Assembly: GCA_050943435.1 (NCBI GenBank) | Contig: JBMNPE010000055.1 | Coordinates: 1-9,801, forward strand | From: RGIG5675 sp050943435 | Lineage (GTDB): Bacteria > Bacillota > Clostridia > Oscillospirales > Ruminococcaceae | Direction of reading: 5' to 3' | DNA length: 9,801 nucleotides | Shown here: piece by piece, positions 1 to 6,815 of the stretch | Layout: each line of letters opens with the position of its first letter | Position numbering within the stretch: position 1 is the stretch's first letter | Made by a program: the position numbers and the translations under genes | The notes under the pieces: generated by a model | Databases searched by the model: none | The model's input: only the letters and a program-made list of their open reading frames with translations | Told to the model about the DNA's origin: nothing

Positions 1-1
1 A

Positions 2-94
2 ATGCTCGGATGGGATCTCGACACCCTTTTCGAGAAGACCATCGAGGCCATGAGAAGCTGCGAGGACGAGGTCCGGGAAAAGACTGCGGAATGA
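2..94 (+). CDS. 3' end of an unidentified upstream gene (partial)
   Basis: An open frame enters from the left edge and stops at TGA 92-94. It encodes only about 30 residues, starting near M-L-G-W-D-L-D and ending E-K-T-A-E. The tail is charged and looks helical. The stop overlaps the ATG of the cysteine desulfurase in an ATGA (91-94), the usual mark of translational coupling, which is the main reason to think this frame is the real one. The L-G-W followed by a short amphipathic helix faintly recalls C-termini of sugar-nucleotide epimerases, but 30 residues are too few to assign a family. The start lies outside the window. Confidence 0.55.
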   Translation: MLGWDLDTLFEKTIEAMRSCEDEVREKTAE

Positions 95-1224
95 CGGAAG
101 GAATTCATTACCTGGACAATGCCGCCACGACTCCGGTTTCCAGAAAGAGCGCTGCGGCGGCACAGGAGATACTTGCCCAGGAATTCGGGAACCCGAGTTC
201 TCTATACGGCCTTGGAATATCCGCTTCAAAAAGGCTTGAAAAGGCGAGGGCGGAAATTGCCGAAGAGATGGGATGCCTGCCGGAGGAACTGTATTTCACG
301 GGATGCGGGACTGAGAGCAACAATCTCGCCATCATCGGGGCTGCCAGGGCCAGAAAGCACTGGGGCAGGAAGATTGTGGTCACAGGTTACGAGCATCCGA
401 GCGTGCAGAATACAGTGAATTCCCTCAGAAACGAGGGGTTCGAGGTCACGGAGGTCATGCCCGAGGACGGGAAGGTGGATCCTTCGCGGATCCTCGCAGA
501 AGTCGGCCCCGACACTGCTCTCGTTGCAGCAATGTATGTAAACAACGAGACCGGGGCAATGATCGATGTACCCTCCCTTGCAGAGGAAGTAAAGAAGATA
601 AACAGGCGCACTGCTGTGCACTGCGACTGCGTGCAGGGGTTCATGAAGCAGAAATTCTCATTCGGAAGCGTTGATACCGCTTCTGCAAGCGGACACAAGA
701 TAAATGCCCCTAAGGGCGTGGGCCTGCTCTACGTCCGCAGGGGATTCAACCTCGAAAGGGTTCAGTTCGGCGGCGGACAGGAGCGCGGGCTCAGGTCCGG
801 AACGGAGAACGTAGCCTTCGCTTGCGCACTTGCTGAGGCAGTGAAGGAACACTCGGATATAGACGGGAACCTCGGGAAGATAAAAAAACTGCGTGACAGG
901 CTCGCCGAAGGGCTCAAAAGCTTTGAGAACGTGAGGATAAATTCACCCGCGGATGCGTCCCCGTACGTCCTCAACTTTTCATTCCTCGGATACAGATCCG
1001 AGACGGTCCTCCACTTCCTTGAGGAGAGGAATGTATATGTTTCGAGCGGCTCTGCGTGCTCAAAGGGCGAAAAGAGCCACACTCTCGAGGCGATGAAGCT
1101 CCCTGACGCTGCCGTGGACAGCGCAGTGAGGGTGAGCTTCGGGCTTCAGAACACTGAAGACGACGTTGACGCACTCCTGAGCGGACTCAGGGAGGCGTCT
1201 GAAATTCTGGTCAGGGCTAGGTGA
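91..1224 (+). CDS. Cysteine desulfurase, NifS/IscS family (PLP), probable sulfur donor to ThiI
   Basis: PLP enzyme of 377 residues that takes sulfur from L-cysteine, leaving alanine and an enzyme-bound persulfide. The start is taken at ATG 91 rather than the earlier ATG at 10, because the family N terminus (H-Y-L-D-N-A-A-T-T-P) begins just after it and it overlaps the preceding stop. Visible family signatures are E-S-N-N-L-A, His102 in E-H-P-S-V (stacks on PLP), C-D-C-V-Q, the Schiff-base Lys203 in S-G-H-K, G-G-G-Q-E-R-G-L-R-S-G-T, and the catalytic Cys323 in S-S-G-S-A-C-S. Length and the C-terminal cysteine loop fit group I (NifS/IscS-like), not SufS. There is one base between its TGA and the ATG of thiI, so the two are cotranslated. 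Established work in Bacillus shows a dedicated NifS-like enzyme next to thiI serving tRNA s4U synthesis; the same role is inferred here. A general Fe-S role cannot be excluded. No iscU or iscR is visible. Confidence 0.93.
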   Translation: MTEGIHYLDNAATTPVSRKSAAAAQEILAQEFGNPSSLYGLGISASKRLEKARAEIAEEMGCLPEELYFTGCGTESNNLAIIGAARARKHWGRKIVVTGYEHPSVQNTVNSLRNEGFEVTEVMPEDGKVDPSRILAEVGPDTALVAAMYVNNETGAMIDVPSLAEEVKKINRRTAVHCDCVQGFMKQKFSFGSVDTASASGHKINAPKGVGLLYVRRGFNLERVQFGGGQERGLRSGTENVAFACALAEAVKEHSDIDGNLGKIKKLRDRLAEGLKSFENVRINSPADASPYVLNFSFLGYRSETVLHFLEERNVYVSSGSACSKGEKSHTLEAMKLPDAAVDSAVRVSFGLQNTEDDVDALLSGLREASEILVRAR

Positions 1225-1225
1225 C

Positions 1226-2410
1226 ATGAAGGAAATACTTCTTGCGAAATACGGCGAGGTGGTCCTCAAGGGGCTCAACCGCCATACATTCGAGGAACAG
1301 CTCGAAAAGACGGTGAGAAGGCGCCTCCAGGATGCGGGCAGCTTCAGCCTGAGGAGGTCCGAATCCGTGCTTTATGTGGAACCGTGCGAAGGCGCTGACA
1401 TCGACCTCGCTGAGAAGCGCCTCTCCATGATTTTCGGATTCTCCACAATAGACAGGGCTGCGGTTTGCCTGAAGGACATAGATGCAATCTGCAGGACGGC
1501 TGACGAGTACATGGGGAAGAAGCTCGACCGGGCTTCGACCTTCAAGGTCGCCTGCAAGCGCTCGGACAAGAGCTTTCCTATGAATTCCATGGAGATTTCT
1601 TCCAGGGTCGGGGCATATATTCTGGAACGCCATCCTTCTCTCAGGGCAAAGATGGACGATCCCGACGTCGTCGTGAGGTGCGAAGTCAGGGACAGGGCAG
1701 CTTATGTCCACGGGGACGGCGACAGGGCTGCCGGAGGGATACCTACTGGGACATCTGGCAGGGCTGCCGTGATGATGTCCGGCGGTATCGATTCCCCTGT
1801 GGCGGCATTCATGATGGCTAAGAGGGGGCTGAGCCTCGCCGCCGTGCATTTCATGGCACCTCCGTATACAAGCGAGAGGGCAAGGGACAAGGTTGTAAAA
1901 CTCTGCTCAATACTGAGCGGCTGGGTGGGCAGCATCCCGCTCATCTGCGTGCCATTCACCGATGTCCAGCTTGAGTTAAAGAAAAAGTGCCCTGAGGAGC
2001 TCTTCACTGTGCTCATGCGCAGGTCCATGGTGAGGATAACCAACATGGTGTGCGGATATGAGAAGTGCGGCGCAATGGTCACCGGGGAAAGCCTTGGACA
2101 GGTGGCTTCCCAGACCCTGCCTGCTATCTCGTGCACCGATGATTCAGCAGAATACCCCGTTTTGAGACCGCTCATAGGCATGGACAAGGTCGAGATAATC
2201 GACACTGCCAGGAGGATAGGCACGTACGAAACTTCAATCCTCCCCTATGAAGACTGCTGCACTGTATTCACCCCGAGGCATCCTGCGATAAAGCCGAGGC
2301 TTTCCTCGGTCCGTGCTGCCGAGGAGAGGGCAGATCTGGCGGAGCTCGAAAAGAAGGCATTTGAGGCACGCCAGGTGCAGGTGCTTCACTTCTACGACAA
2401 GGTATACTGA
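1226..2410 (+). CDS. thiI: tRNA 4-thiouridine synthetase ThiI (short form, no rhodanese domain)
   Basis: Cytoplasmic enzyme of 394 residues that adenylates U8 of tRNA and replaces its oxygen with sulfur (s4U8); in some bacteria it also feeds thiamine thiazole synthesis. The N-terminal ferredoxin-like part begins M-K-E-I-L-L-A-K-Y-G-E-V-V-L-K-G, followed by a THUMP domain (about residues 55-165). The PP-loop ATP-binding motif S-G-G-I-D-S-P is at residues 185-191, and V-T-G-E-S-L-G-Q-V-A-S-Q lies further on. The conserved E-D-C-C-T-V-F-x-P-R-H-P carries adjacent Cys344 and Cys345; one of them should be the sulfur-relay cysteine. The protein ends soon after this, so the C-terminal rhodanese domain of the E. 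coli protein is missing, as in Bacillus-type ThiI that take sulfur directly from a partner desulfurase. That partner is probably the gene just upstream. AGGTGA, overlapping the preceding stop, serves as ribosome binding site. Confidence 0.95.
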   Translation: MKEILLAKYGEVVLKGLNRHTFEEQLEKTVRRRLQDAGSFSLRRSESVLYVEPCEGADIDLAEKRLSMIFGFSTIDRAAVCLKDIDAICRTADEYMGKKLDRASTFKVACKRSDKSFPMNSMEISSRVGAYILERHPSLRAKMDDPDVVVRCEVRDRAAYVHGDGDRAAGGIPTGTSGRAAVMMSGGIDSPVAAFMMAKRGLSLAAVHFMAPPYTSERARDKVVKLCSILSGWVGSIPLICVPFTDVQLELKKKCPEELFTVLMRRSMVRITNMVCGYEKCGAMVTGESLGQVASQTLPAISCTDDSAEYPVLRPLIGMDKVEIIDTARRIGTYETSILPYEDCCTVFTPRHPAIKPRLSSVRAAEERADLAELEKKAFEARQVQVLHFYDKVY

Positions 2411-2423
2411 TACACTCCGGTGT

Positions 2424-2452
2424 TTGACTTTTTTATATTCCCCAAATATAAT
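2424..2452 (+). promoter_or_regulatory. Sigma-70/SigA-type promoter for the CinA-SpoIID gene
   Basis: TTGACT (2424-2429) and TATAAT (2447-2452) are separated by exactly 17 bases, five of six and six of six matches to the housekeeping consensus, inside an AT-rich patch that stands out from the GC-richer genes. A start site around 2458-2460 would leave a leader of about 70 bases. It suggests the large downstream gene can be transcribed apart from nifS-thiI, although there is no convincing terminator after thiI, so read-through is also possible. Confidence 0.75.
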
Positions 2453-2496
2453 TTTATTTCTGTAATGTAAAAGGGGCAGTTTATTCTGTCGTTTTC

Positions 2497-2521
2497 TCTC
2501 AGCCCAATTCGAAAGGGGAGA
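2497..2521 (+). promoter_or_regulatory. Possible leader hairpin covering the ribosome binding site of the CinA-SpoIID gene
   Basis: TCTC (2497-2500) can pair with GAGA (2518-2521), and CCC (2503-2505) with GGG (2515-2517), with a two-base AG bulge and a nine-base loop. The 3' arm contains the Shine-Dalgarno run AAGGGGAG (2513-2520). If it forms, the hairpin would reduce ribosome access. Seven base pairs is modest and could be chance, so this is only a candidate. Confidence 0.25.
2513..2520 (+). promoter_or_regulatory. Ribosome binding site that points to a non-ATG start
   Basis: AAGGGGAG is the only good Shine-Dalgarno sequence before the CinA N-terminal coding region. The in-frame codons after it are AAT, ATC, ATA, GTC, AGT, GCA, GAG. 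ATA at 2528 sits 7 bases downstream, the best spacing; ATC at 2525 is 4 bases away. There is no ATG, GTG or TTG in frame between the upstream stop (TAA 2468-2470) and the two GTG codons inside the conserved domain. Confidence 0.55.
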
Positions 2522-2527
2522 AATATC

Positions 2528-5500
2528 ATAGTCAGTGCAGAGATAATTACGGTCGGTGATGAGATTCTTCGCGGTTTCATTGTCAACACGAATGCGGCTT
2601 TTCTGGCACAGCGACTTGCGGATCTGGGTTATGAACTGAAACATCAGACTGTGGTGCCCGATTCCCCACAGGACATTCTTGAGGCACTTATCACAGCTGC
2701 AAAGAGATCCAACGTGATCATACTCTGCGGAGGCCTCGGCCCCACGGAGCATGACAAGACGAAAGAGACCATAGCCAAGTCAATGAACCTCACCCTCGTG
2801 AGAGACGACGAGACGGTGAAGAACATTGAGGAATATCTCGACAAGGTCGGGATGGAGCCCAATGAGAGCATCATGAAGCAGGCCATGGTCATTGAAGGAG
2901 CCGATATTCTCAAAAACGAGAACGGCACAGCTCCGGGCATGATGCTGAGAAAGGGCAAGCAGATAATCATAATGCTTCCCGGCCCGCCCAATGAGCTCCA
3001 GCCGATGTTCGACAAGTATGCGGTTCCGGTGCTCAGCAAGTTCAGCGGAAAAAGCTGCGTTACAAAGACTATTAGGACCTTCGGACTCGGAGAACCAGAG
3101 GTTGAAAAGGAGCTCAAGGATCTCCTGTACAAGGAGAACCCCAATGCAGCCCTGTATGTCAATTCCGGCGAGGTAAAGGTCAAGATATACGCCGAGGGCG
3201 AAACGGAAGAGGAAGCCCAGAAGCTGGTGGACGACCTCTCCGAGAAGGTCGAGGAGAGGCTCGGAAGCTTTGTGTTCTCGGATGACGACAAATCCCTCGA
3301 GGAGAAGGTCGTCGAGATATACAAGGACAAGGCCCTGAAGCTCGCTGTCGCAGAGAGCTGCACGGGAGGGCTCATATCGTCCAAGATAACTTCCGTGGAG
3401 GGATCCTCGGATGTGTTCGACTACGGCATAACGTGCTATGCAGACTGGGTCAAGAAGCACGAGCTGTCCGTCGACAGGACGATAATCAACAAGTATTCAG
3501 CAGTCAGCGCACCTGCAACCGCTGAGATGGCAAGGGGAGCCCTGAGAAACGGGAAAGCCGACATTGCCGTCGCAGTCATGGGAATCGTGGGCGAGGAGAA
3601 GGAAGCTCCTACTGAAAAGGACGAGATAGGACTCGTATATGTGGCTGCGGCTGACAAGGACAAGACATCCGTCAGGGAGTGCCACTTCGGCTCCAGGTCC
3701 CGCGACATGCTGAGGGAATACGCCGCCAAGACTGCACTCGACATGGCGAGGAGGATGGCGCTCGGCGAGGACATTCCGGACGCGAGGACTTTCGACAGGC
3801 ACGAGATTGCCGACCTCGGTGCGGAAGTCCCGAAAAAGAAGGATTCTCTCTTCAGAAAGAGGAATGTTGCCACTGCTATCGGCATCCTGATAGCAGGGGT
3901 CGCGGTCTACGCCGGCCTCGGGCTTCTTGAGAACACAGTCACCCAGAGCACATACAGCAAGATAAAGACAGAATATGTCAATGCGGCTTCCGAAAAGGGA
4001 ACCGACGGGGCGGGGCTCGAGGAGCTTTCCCTCGAGAATTCCAGTGCTGCCGAGTGGCTTTCGAGCGATGAGCTCGGAATAGACGGTGTGGTCGTTCTGA
4101 CCGATTCGGACGACTATTATCTGACCCATGATTTCTATGGAAACTCCAGCAAGCTGGGGTGCCTGTATTTTGACCCTGCGGTCCAGGAGGCCGGAGGAGT
4201 CACATACTGCGACAACGCAGTTATACGCGGTTCAAGCAGCTCCCCAAAGGAGATGCTGGGGCCCCTGGAGCAGCTGACTGACCTTTCAGGAATAAAGGCT
4301 GCCCAGACATTCACGCTCGAGACTGAAACCGGGAAGACAGAGTACAGGATAATTTCTGTATATTATGCGAACAGCAACCCGGATTACGGGGATACGCAGG
4401 ACCCTGCGGCGACGGTCACTTTTTCCGACACCCAGGAGTTCATAGATTTCGTCGTTGACGCTAAGATGAGATCCATATACTCGATACCCGTCGACGTTCA
4501 GAGCGGAGACAGATTCGTGACTCTCGTCACCAAATCGAGCCTCTGGAACGGGTGCGAACTTGTGGTCGTCGGAAGGGCAGTTCGTGCAGATGAGGACACC
4601 TCACTCGATCCGGACAAGATCATAATCAACGCATCGGCTCTCTATCCTGAGCACTGGTACGACCTCAACAGCATGGAGAAGCCGGATACTGACACTCTCG
4701 TGGAAAAGTGGAAGAGCTGGCTCATAGGATGCGATTCGACGCTCGCCACAAACGAGATCTCCGGGGTCACGATGGAGGAAGTGAGCTGGCCTCTCAGCGA
4801 TGACACCGCCTCCGATCCGACCGCCAACATGACGATAGACTACAGCGTCCAGGAGGAGACTCCTGCAGTGGAGACCGACACGAGCGCTGCAGAGGACACC
4901 ACAACGACGATAACGGTGACCAACGCCTCCACGGGCGAAGTTGTGAGCGGCACGCCCGTAGACATAGTGAGCCAGATAGTTGAGGCTGAAATCGGGTCCT
5001 CGATGCATGTCGAGGCCATAAAGGCGCAGGCTGTCGCAACCCAGACATATCTCAAATACATGTACATGACTGAGTCGGCGCCTTCCGTGCCCATGAAGAC
5101 GGCCTCGCAGACGGTCATAGACTGCGTCAAGCAGGTGATCAACCAGGGAATCTACTACAACGGGAAGATAATACTCGCCACGTACTGTTCATCCGTGGCA
5201 GGGAGAACCAATTCCAGCGGGGACATATGGTCCCAGAACCTGCCGTACCTGCAGTCCGTGGAAAGCGCATACGACTACATGACCACCGGCTACAGCCGCA
5301 CCTACAACTATTCGAAGGATGCCATGAAGTCCACACTCGAGCAGTACTACGGCATAACACTTTCCGATGATCCGACCAACTGGATCCAGATAATAAGCTA
5401 CACTTCTGGTGGATATGTGGGCACTCTCTCGATAGACGGCCAGTACACCACGACAGGCGAGAATTTCAGGGCAAACTGCATGCACATAAGGTCCGCCGCC

Positions 5501-5680
5501 TTCACCGTGCAGTATGACGAGACGACGTCCTCGTTCAGCATCATCACCGAAGGGTACGGACACGGAGTCGGCATGAGCCAGTGGGGCGCCAACTACTATG
5601 CCACCAAGGAAGGCATGACGTACGACCAGATCCTCAAGCACTACTACACCGGAGTGGAAATCGGTGGAATCACCTGGTGA
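2528..5680 (+). CDS. CinA/PncC - transmembrane - degenerate class B sortase - SpoIID fusion protein
   Basis: One uninterrupted frame of about 1050 residues (numbering from the ATA at 2528). Residues 1-170 are the CinA MoCF-like domain (A-E-I-I-T-V-G-D-E-I-L near the start, G-G-L-G-P-T-E-H-D, L-P-G-P-P-N-E-L), with a KH-like linker to about 245. Residues 255-415 are the PncC nicotinamide-nucleotide amidohydrolase domain, with catalytic Ser277 in A-E-S-C-T-G-G. A basic stretch (K-K-K-D-S-L-F-R-K-R) precedes one transmembrane helix (about 446-467), predicting the CinA part inside and the rest outside. Residues 500-680 resemble a class B sortase (D-Y-Y-L-T-H-D-F-Y-G), but the positions aligned with the catalytic His, Cys and Arg are Ser569, Lys669 and Glu677. 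After a Thr/Glu-rich linker, residues 790-1050 are SpoIID/LytB: Glu821 in A-E-I-G-S, E-A-I-K-A-Q-A-V-A, Y-C-S-S-V-A-G-R-T, and G-H-G-V-G-M-S-Q-W-G-A (His at 1012). Typical CinA is about 410 residues. The individual domain calls are secure except the sortase one, which is moderate; the combined function is unknown. Start codon: see the ribosome binding site entry. Confidence 0.85.
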   Translation: MVSAEIITVGDEILRGFIVNTNAAFLAQRLADLGYELKHQTVVPDSPQDILEALITAAKRSNVIILCGGLGPTEHDKTKETIAKSMNLTLVRDDETVKNIEEYLDKVGMEPNESIMKQAMVIEGADILKNENGTAPGMMLRKGKQIIIMLPGPPNELQPMFDKYAVPVLSKFSGKSCVTKTIRTFGLGEPEVEKELKDLLYKENPNAALYVNSGEVKVKIYAEGETEEEAQKLVDDLSEKVEERLGSFVFSDDDKSLEEKVVEIYKDKALKLAVAESCTGGLISSKITSVEGSSDVFDYGITCYADWVKKHELSVDRTIINKYSAVSAPATAEMARGALRNGKADIAVAVMGIVGEEKEAPTEKDEIGLVYVAAADKDKTSVRECHFGSRSRDMLREYAAKTALDMARRMALGEDIPDARTFDRHEIADLGAEVPKKKDSLFRKRNVATAIGILIAGVAVYAGLGLLENTVTQSTYSKIKTEYVNAASEKGTDGAGLEELSLENSSAAEWLSSDELGIDGVVVLTDSDDYYLTHDFYGNSSKLGCLYFDPAVQEAGGVTYCDNAVIRGSSSSPKEMLGPLEQLTDLSGIKAAQTFTLETETGKTEYRIISVYYANSNPDYGDTQDPAATVTFSDTQEFIDFVVDAKMRSIYSIPVDVQSGDRFVTLVTKSSLWNGCELVVVGRAVRADEDTSLDPDKIIINASALYPEHWYDLNSMEKPDTDTLVEKWKSWLIGCDSTLATNEISGVTMEEVSWPLSDDTASDPTANMTIDYSVQEETPAVETDTSAAEDTTTTITVTNASTGEVVSGTPVDIVSQIVEAEIGSSMHVEAIKAQAVATQTYLKYMYMTESAPSVPMKTASQTVIDCVKQVINQGIYYNGKIILATYCSSVAGRTNSSGDIWSQNLPYLQSVESAYDYMTTGYSRTYNYSKDAMKSTLEQYYGITLSDDPTNWIQIISYTSGGYVGTLSIDGQYTTTGENFRANCMHIRSAAFTVQYDETTSSFSIITEGYGHGVGMSQWGANYYATKEGMTYDQILKHYYTGVEIGGITW

Positions 5681-5696
5681 TTTTGAATGGCACAGC

Positions 5697-5729
5697 AAAA
5701 GTGCCGGGGTTTTCCCCGGCACTTTTTTT
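5697..5729. terminator. Intrinsic terminator shared by converging genes
   Basis: A perfect 13-bp inverted repeat (AAAAGTGCCGGGG at 5697-5709 against 5714-5726) with a TTTT loop, followed on the plus strand by a seven-T run (5723-5729). It begins 16 bases after the stop of the CinA-SpoIID gene, which it clearly serves. On the minus strand the stem lies 22 bases past the aldolase stop but gives only four Ts, so termination there is probably weaker. Confidence 0.92.
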
Positions 5730-5748
5730 CTGTCCCTGTGAAACTGTC

Positions 5749-6774
5749 TCAGATTCCGGCAATCAGTGCGTCGACATCGCTCTCCCTCGTAGCCCAGCTC
5801 GTTGCAAAGCGGCTTATCGTCTTCCCGGAAGGCGCTCTTCCCCAGACATCGAAAGTAGCTATCTCTGAGATCTTTTTCTCCTGTTCGTCTGCGAGGAGAA
5901 GGAACTGCTGGTTTGTGGGAGAGTCAATAAAGAACTCGTATCCGCGCTTTTTAAATCCCGCGCGCAGCTTCATGGCCATGTCAACGGCGTGCCTGGAAAT
6001 TTCAAAATAGAGCCCGTCAGTGAAGAGCTCGTCGAACTGTATGCCGAGAATCCTTCCCTTGGCGAGAAGGGCACCGCTCTGCTTTATTGACGTGAAGAAG
6101 TTCTTTATTATCCCTGGGTCCGGGACGACGACGGCCTCACCGAAGAGCGCTCCGACCTTGGTTCCGCCGATGTAGAACGCATCGCAGAGGCGGGCAATGT
6201 CAGGGAGGGTGAGGTCAGAGCCGTAAGCCGCAAGGCCGTAGCCCAGCCTGGCGCCGTCCAGATACAGCCTGAGTGAGCGGCTCCTGCACACTGATGAGAT
6301 GTCCTCGAGCTCCTTTCTGGAATACGTCGTGCCGAGCTCTGTCGGGTGCGTCACGTATACCATCCCCGGCTGGACCATGTGCGGGTATGTGGGATCGGAA
6401 TAGAATCCGTCCAGATAGCTGCTCAGCTGTTCAGCAGAAATTTTGCCGTCGGATGAGGGCAGGGTGATCACCTTGTGTCCTGTGAACTCTATGGCCCCGG
6501 CCTCGTGGACTCCGATATGGCCGGTGTCCGCGCAGACAGCTCCCTCCGTCACGTCTAGGAGGGACTTAATCATCACTGCATTTACCTGTGTTCCCCCAAT
6601 GAGGAACTCCACTCCGGCTCCGGGACATCCGCAGGCCCTGCGGATCCTTTCCTTGGCGGAAGCGGTATATGAATCATATCCATAGCCCGGAGTCTGCTCC
6701 AGGTTTGTTTCTTCAAGGCGCTTCAGCACTCTCGGATGGGTGCCTTCCATGTAGTCGCAGTCAAAATGAAGCAT
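5749..6774 (-). CDS. Low-specificity L-threonine aldolase / beta-eliminating lyase family PLP enzyme
   Basis: Fold-type I PLP enzyme of 341 residues; the family cleaves L-threonine and L-allo-threonine to glycine and acetaldehyde. The N terminus (F-D-C-D-Y-M-E-G-T-H-P) and N-L-E-Q-T-P-G-Y-G match a clostridial-type clade. Family motifs are D-T-G-H-I-G-V-H-E-A-G-A (His86, His90; one stacks on PLP), Asp173 in L-Y-L-D-G-A-R-L-G (binds the pyridine nitrogen), and the Schiff-base Lys206 in G-G-T-K-V-G-A-L-F-G-E. The start is ATG 6774-6772; a GTG at 6783 is in frame but is part of the ribosome binding site GGAGGTG, which sits 8 bases before the ATG. It is the last gene of the minus-strand run, 41 bases after argS, with no promoter seen in that gap. 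The exact substrate within this lyase family is not provable from sequence. Confidence 0.9.
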   Translation of the reverse strand: MLHFDCDYMEGTHPRVLKRLEETNLEQTPGYGYDSYTASAKERIRRACGCPGAGVEFLIGGTQVNAVMIKSLLDVTEGAVCADTGHIGVHEAGAIEFTGHKVITLPSSDGKISAEQLSSYLDGFYSDPTYPHMVQPGMVYVTHPTELGTTYSRKELEDISSVCRSRSLRLYLDGARLGYGLAAYGSDLTLPDIARLCDAFYIGGTKVGALFGEAVVVPDPGIIKNFFTSIKQSGALLAKGRILGIQFDELFTDGLYFEISRHAVDMAMKLRAGFKKRGYEFFIDSPTNQQFLLLADEQEKKISEIATFDVWGRAPSGKTISRFATSWATRESDVDALIAGI

Positions 6775-6815
6775 TATAGCCACCTCCGTTTTTCTGGCCT
6801 ATCACAGCACAATGG

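Noticed and set aside
10..90. Earlier ATG extending the cysteine desulfurase by 27 residues
   Set aside because: The extension is Arg/Gly/His-rich and unconserved; the ATGA overlap at 91 and family N terminus favour the later start.
1217..1849. Long minus-strand open frame opposite thiI
   Set aside because: It is Pro/His/Arg-rich with no recognisable motif, and it lies across a plus-strand gene with clear ThiI motifs; a shadow of GC-rich codon use.
2412..2435. Small hairpin (ACAC TCCG GTGT) followed by Ts as a thiI terminator
   Set aside because: The stem is only four base pairs and the T run starts seven bases later, inside the promoter; too weak to call.
2424..2460. Archaeal TATA box instead of a bacterial promoter
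   Set aside because: The AT-rich patch could look like one, but the exact -35/17/-10 layout, MurI, SpoIID and YwiB-argS all indicate a bacterium.
2644..4129. Several minus-strand open frames of 150-246 residues opposite the CinA part
   Set aside because: Low-complexity Ser/Leu-rich or charged products, with no ribosome binding sites or family motifs; they mirror the coding strand.
6775..6783. GTG at 6783 as start of the aldolase
   Set aside because: It lies within the GGAGGTG ribosome binding site; ATG 6774 has proper spacing and fits the family N terminus.
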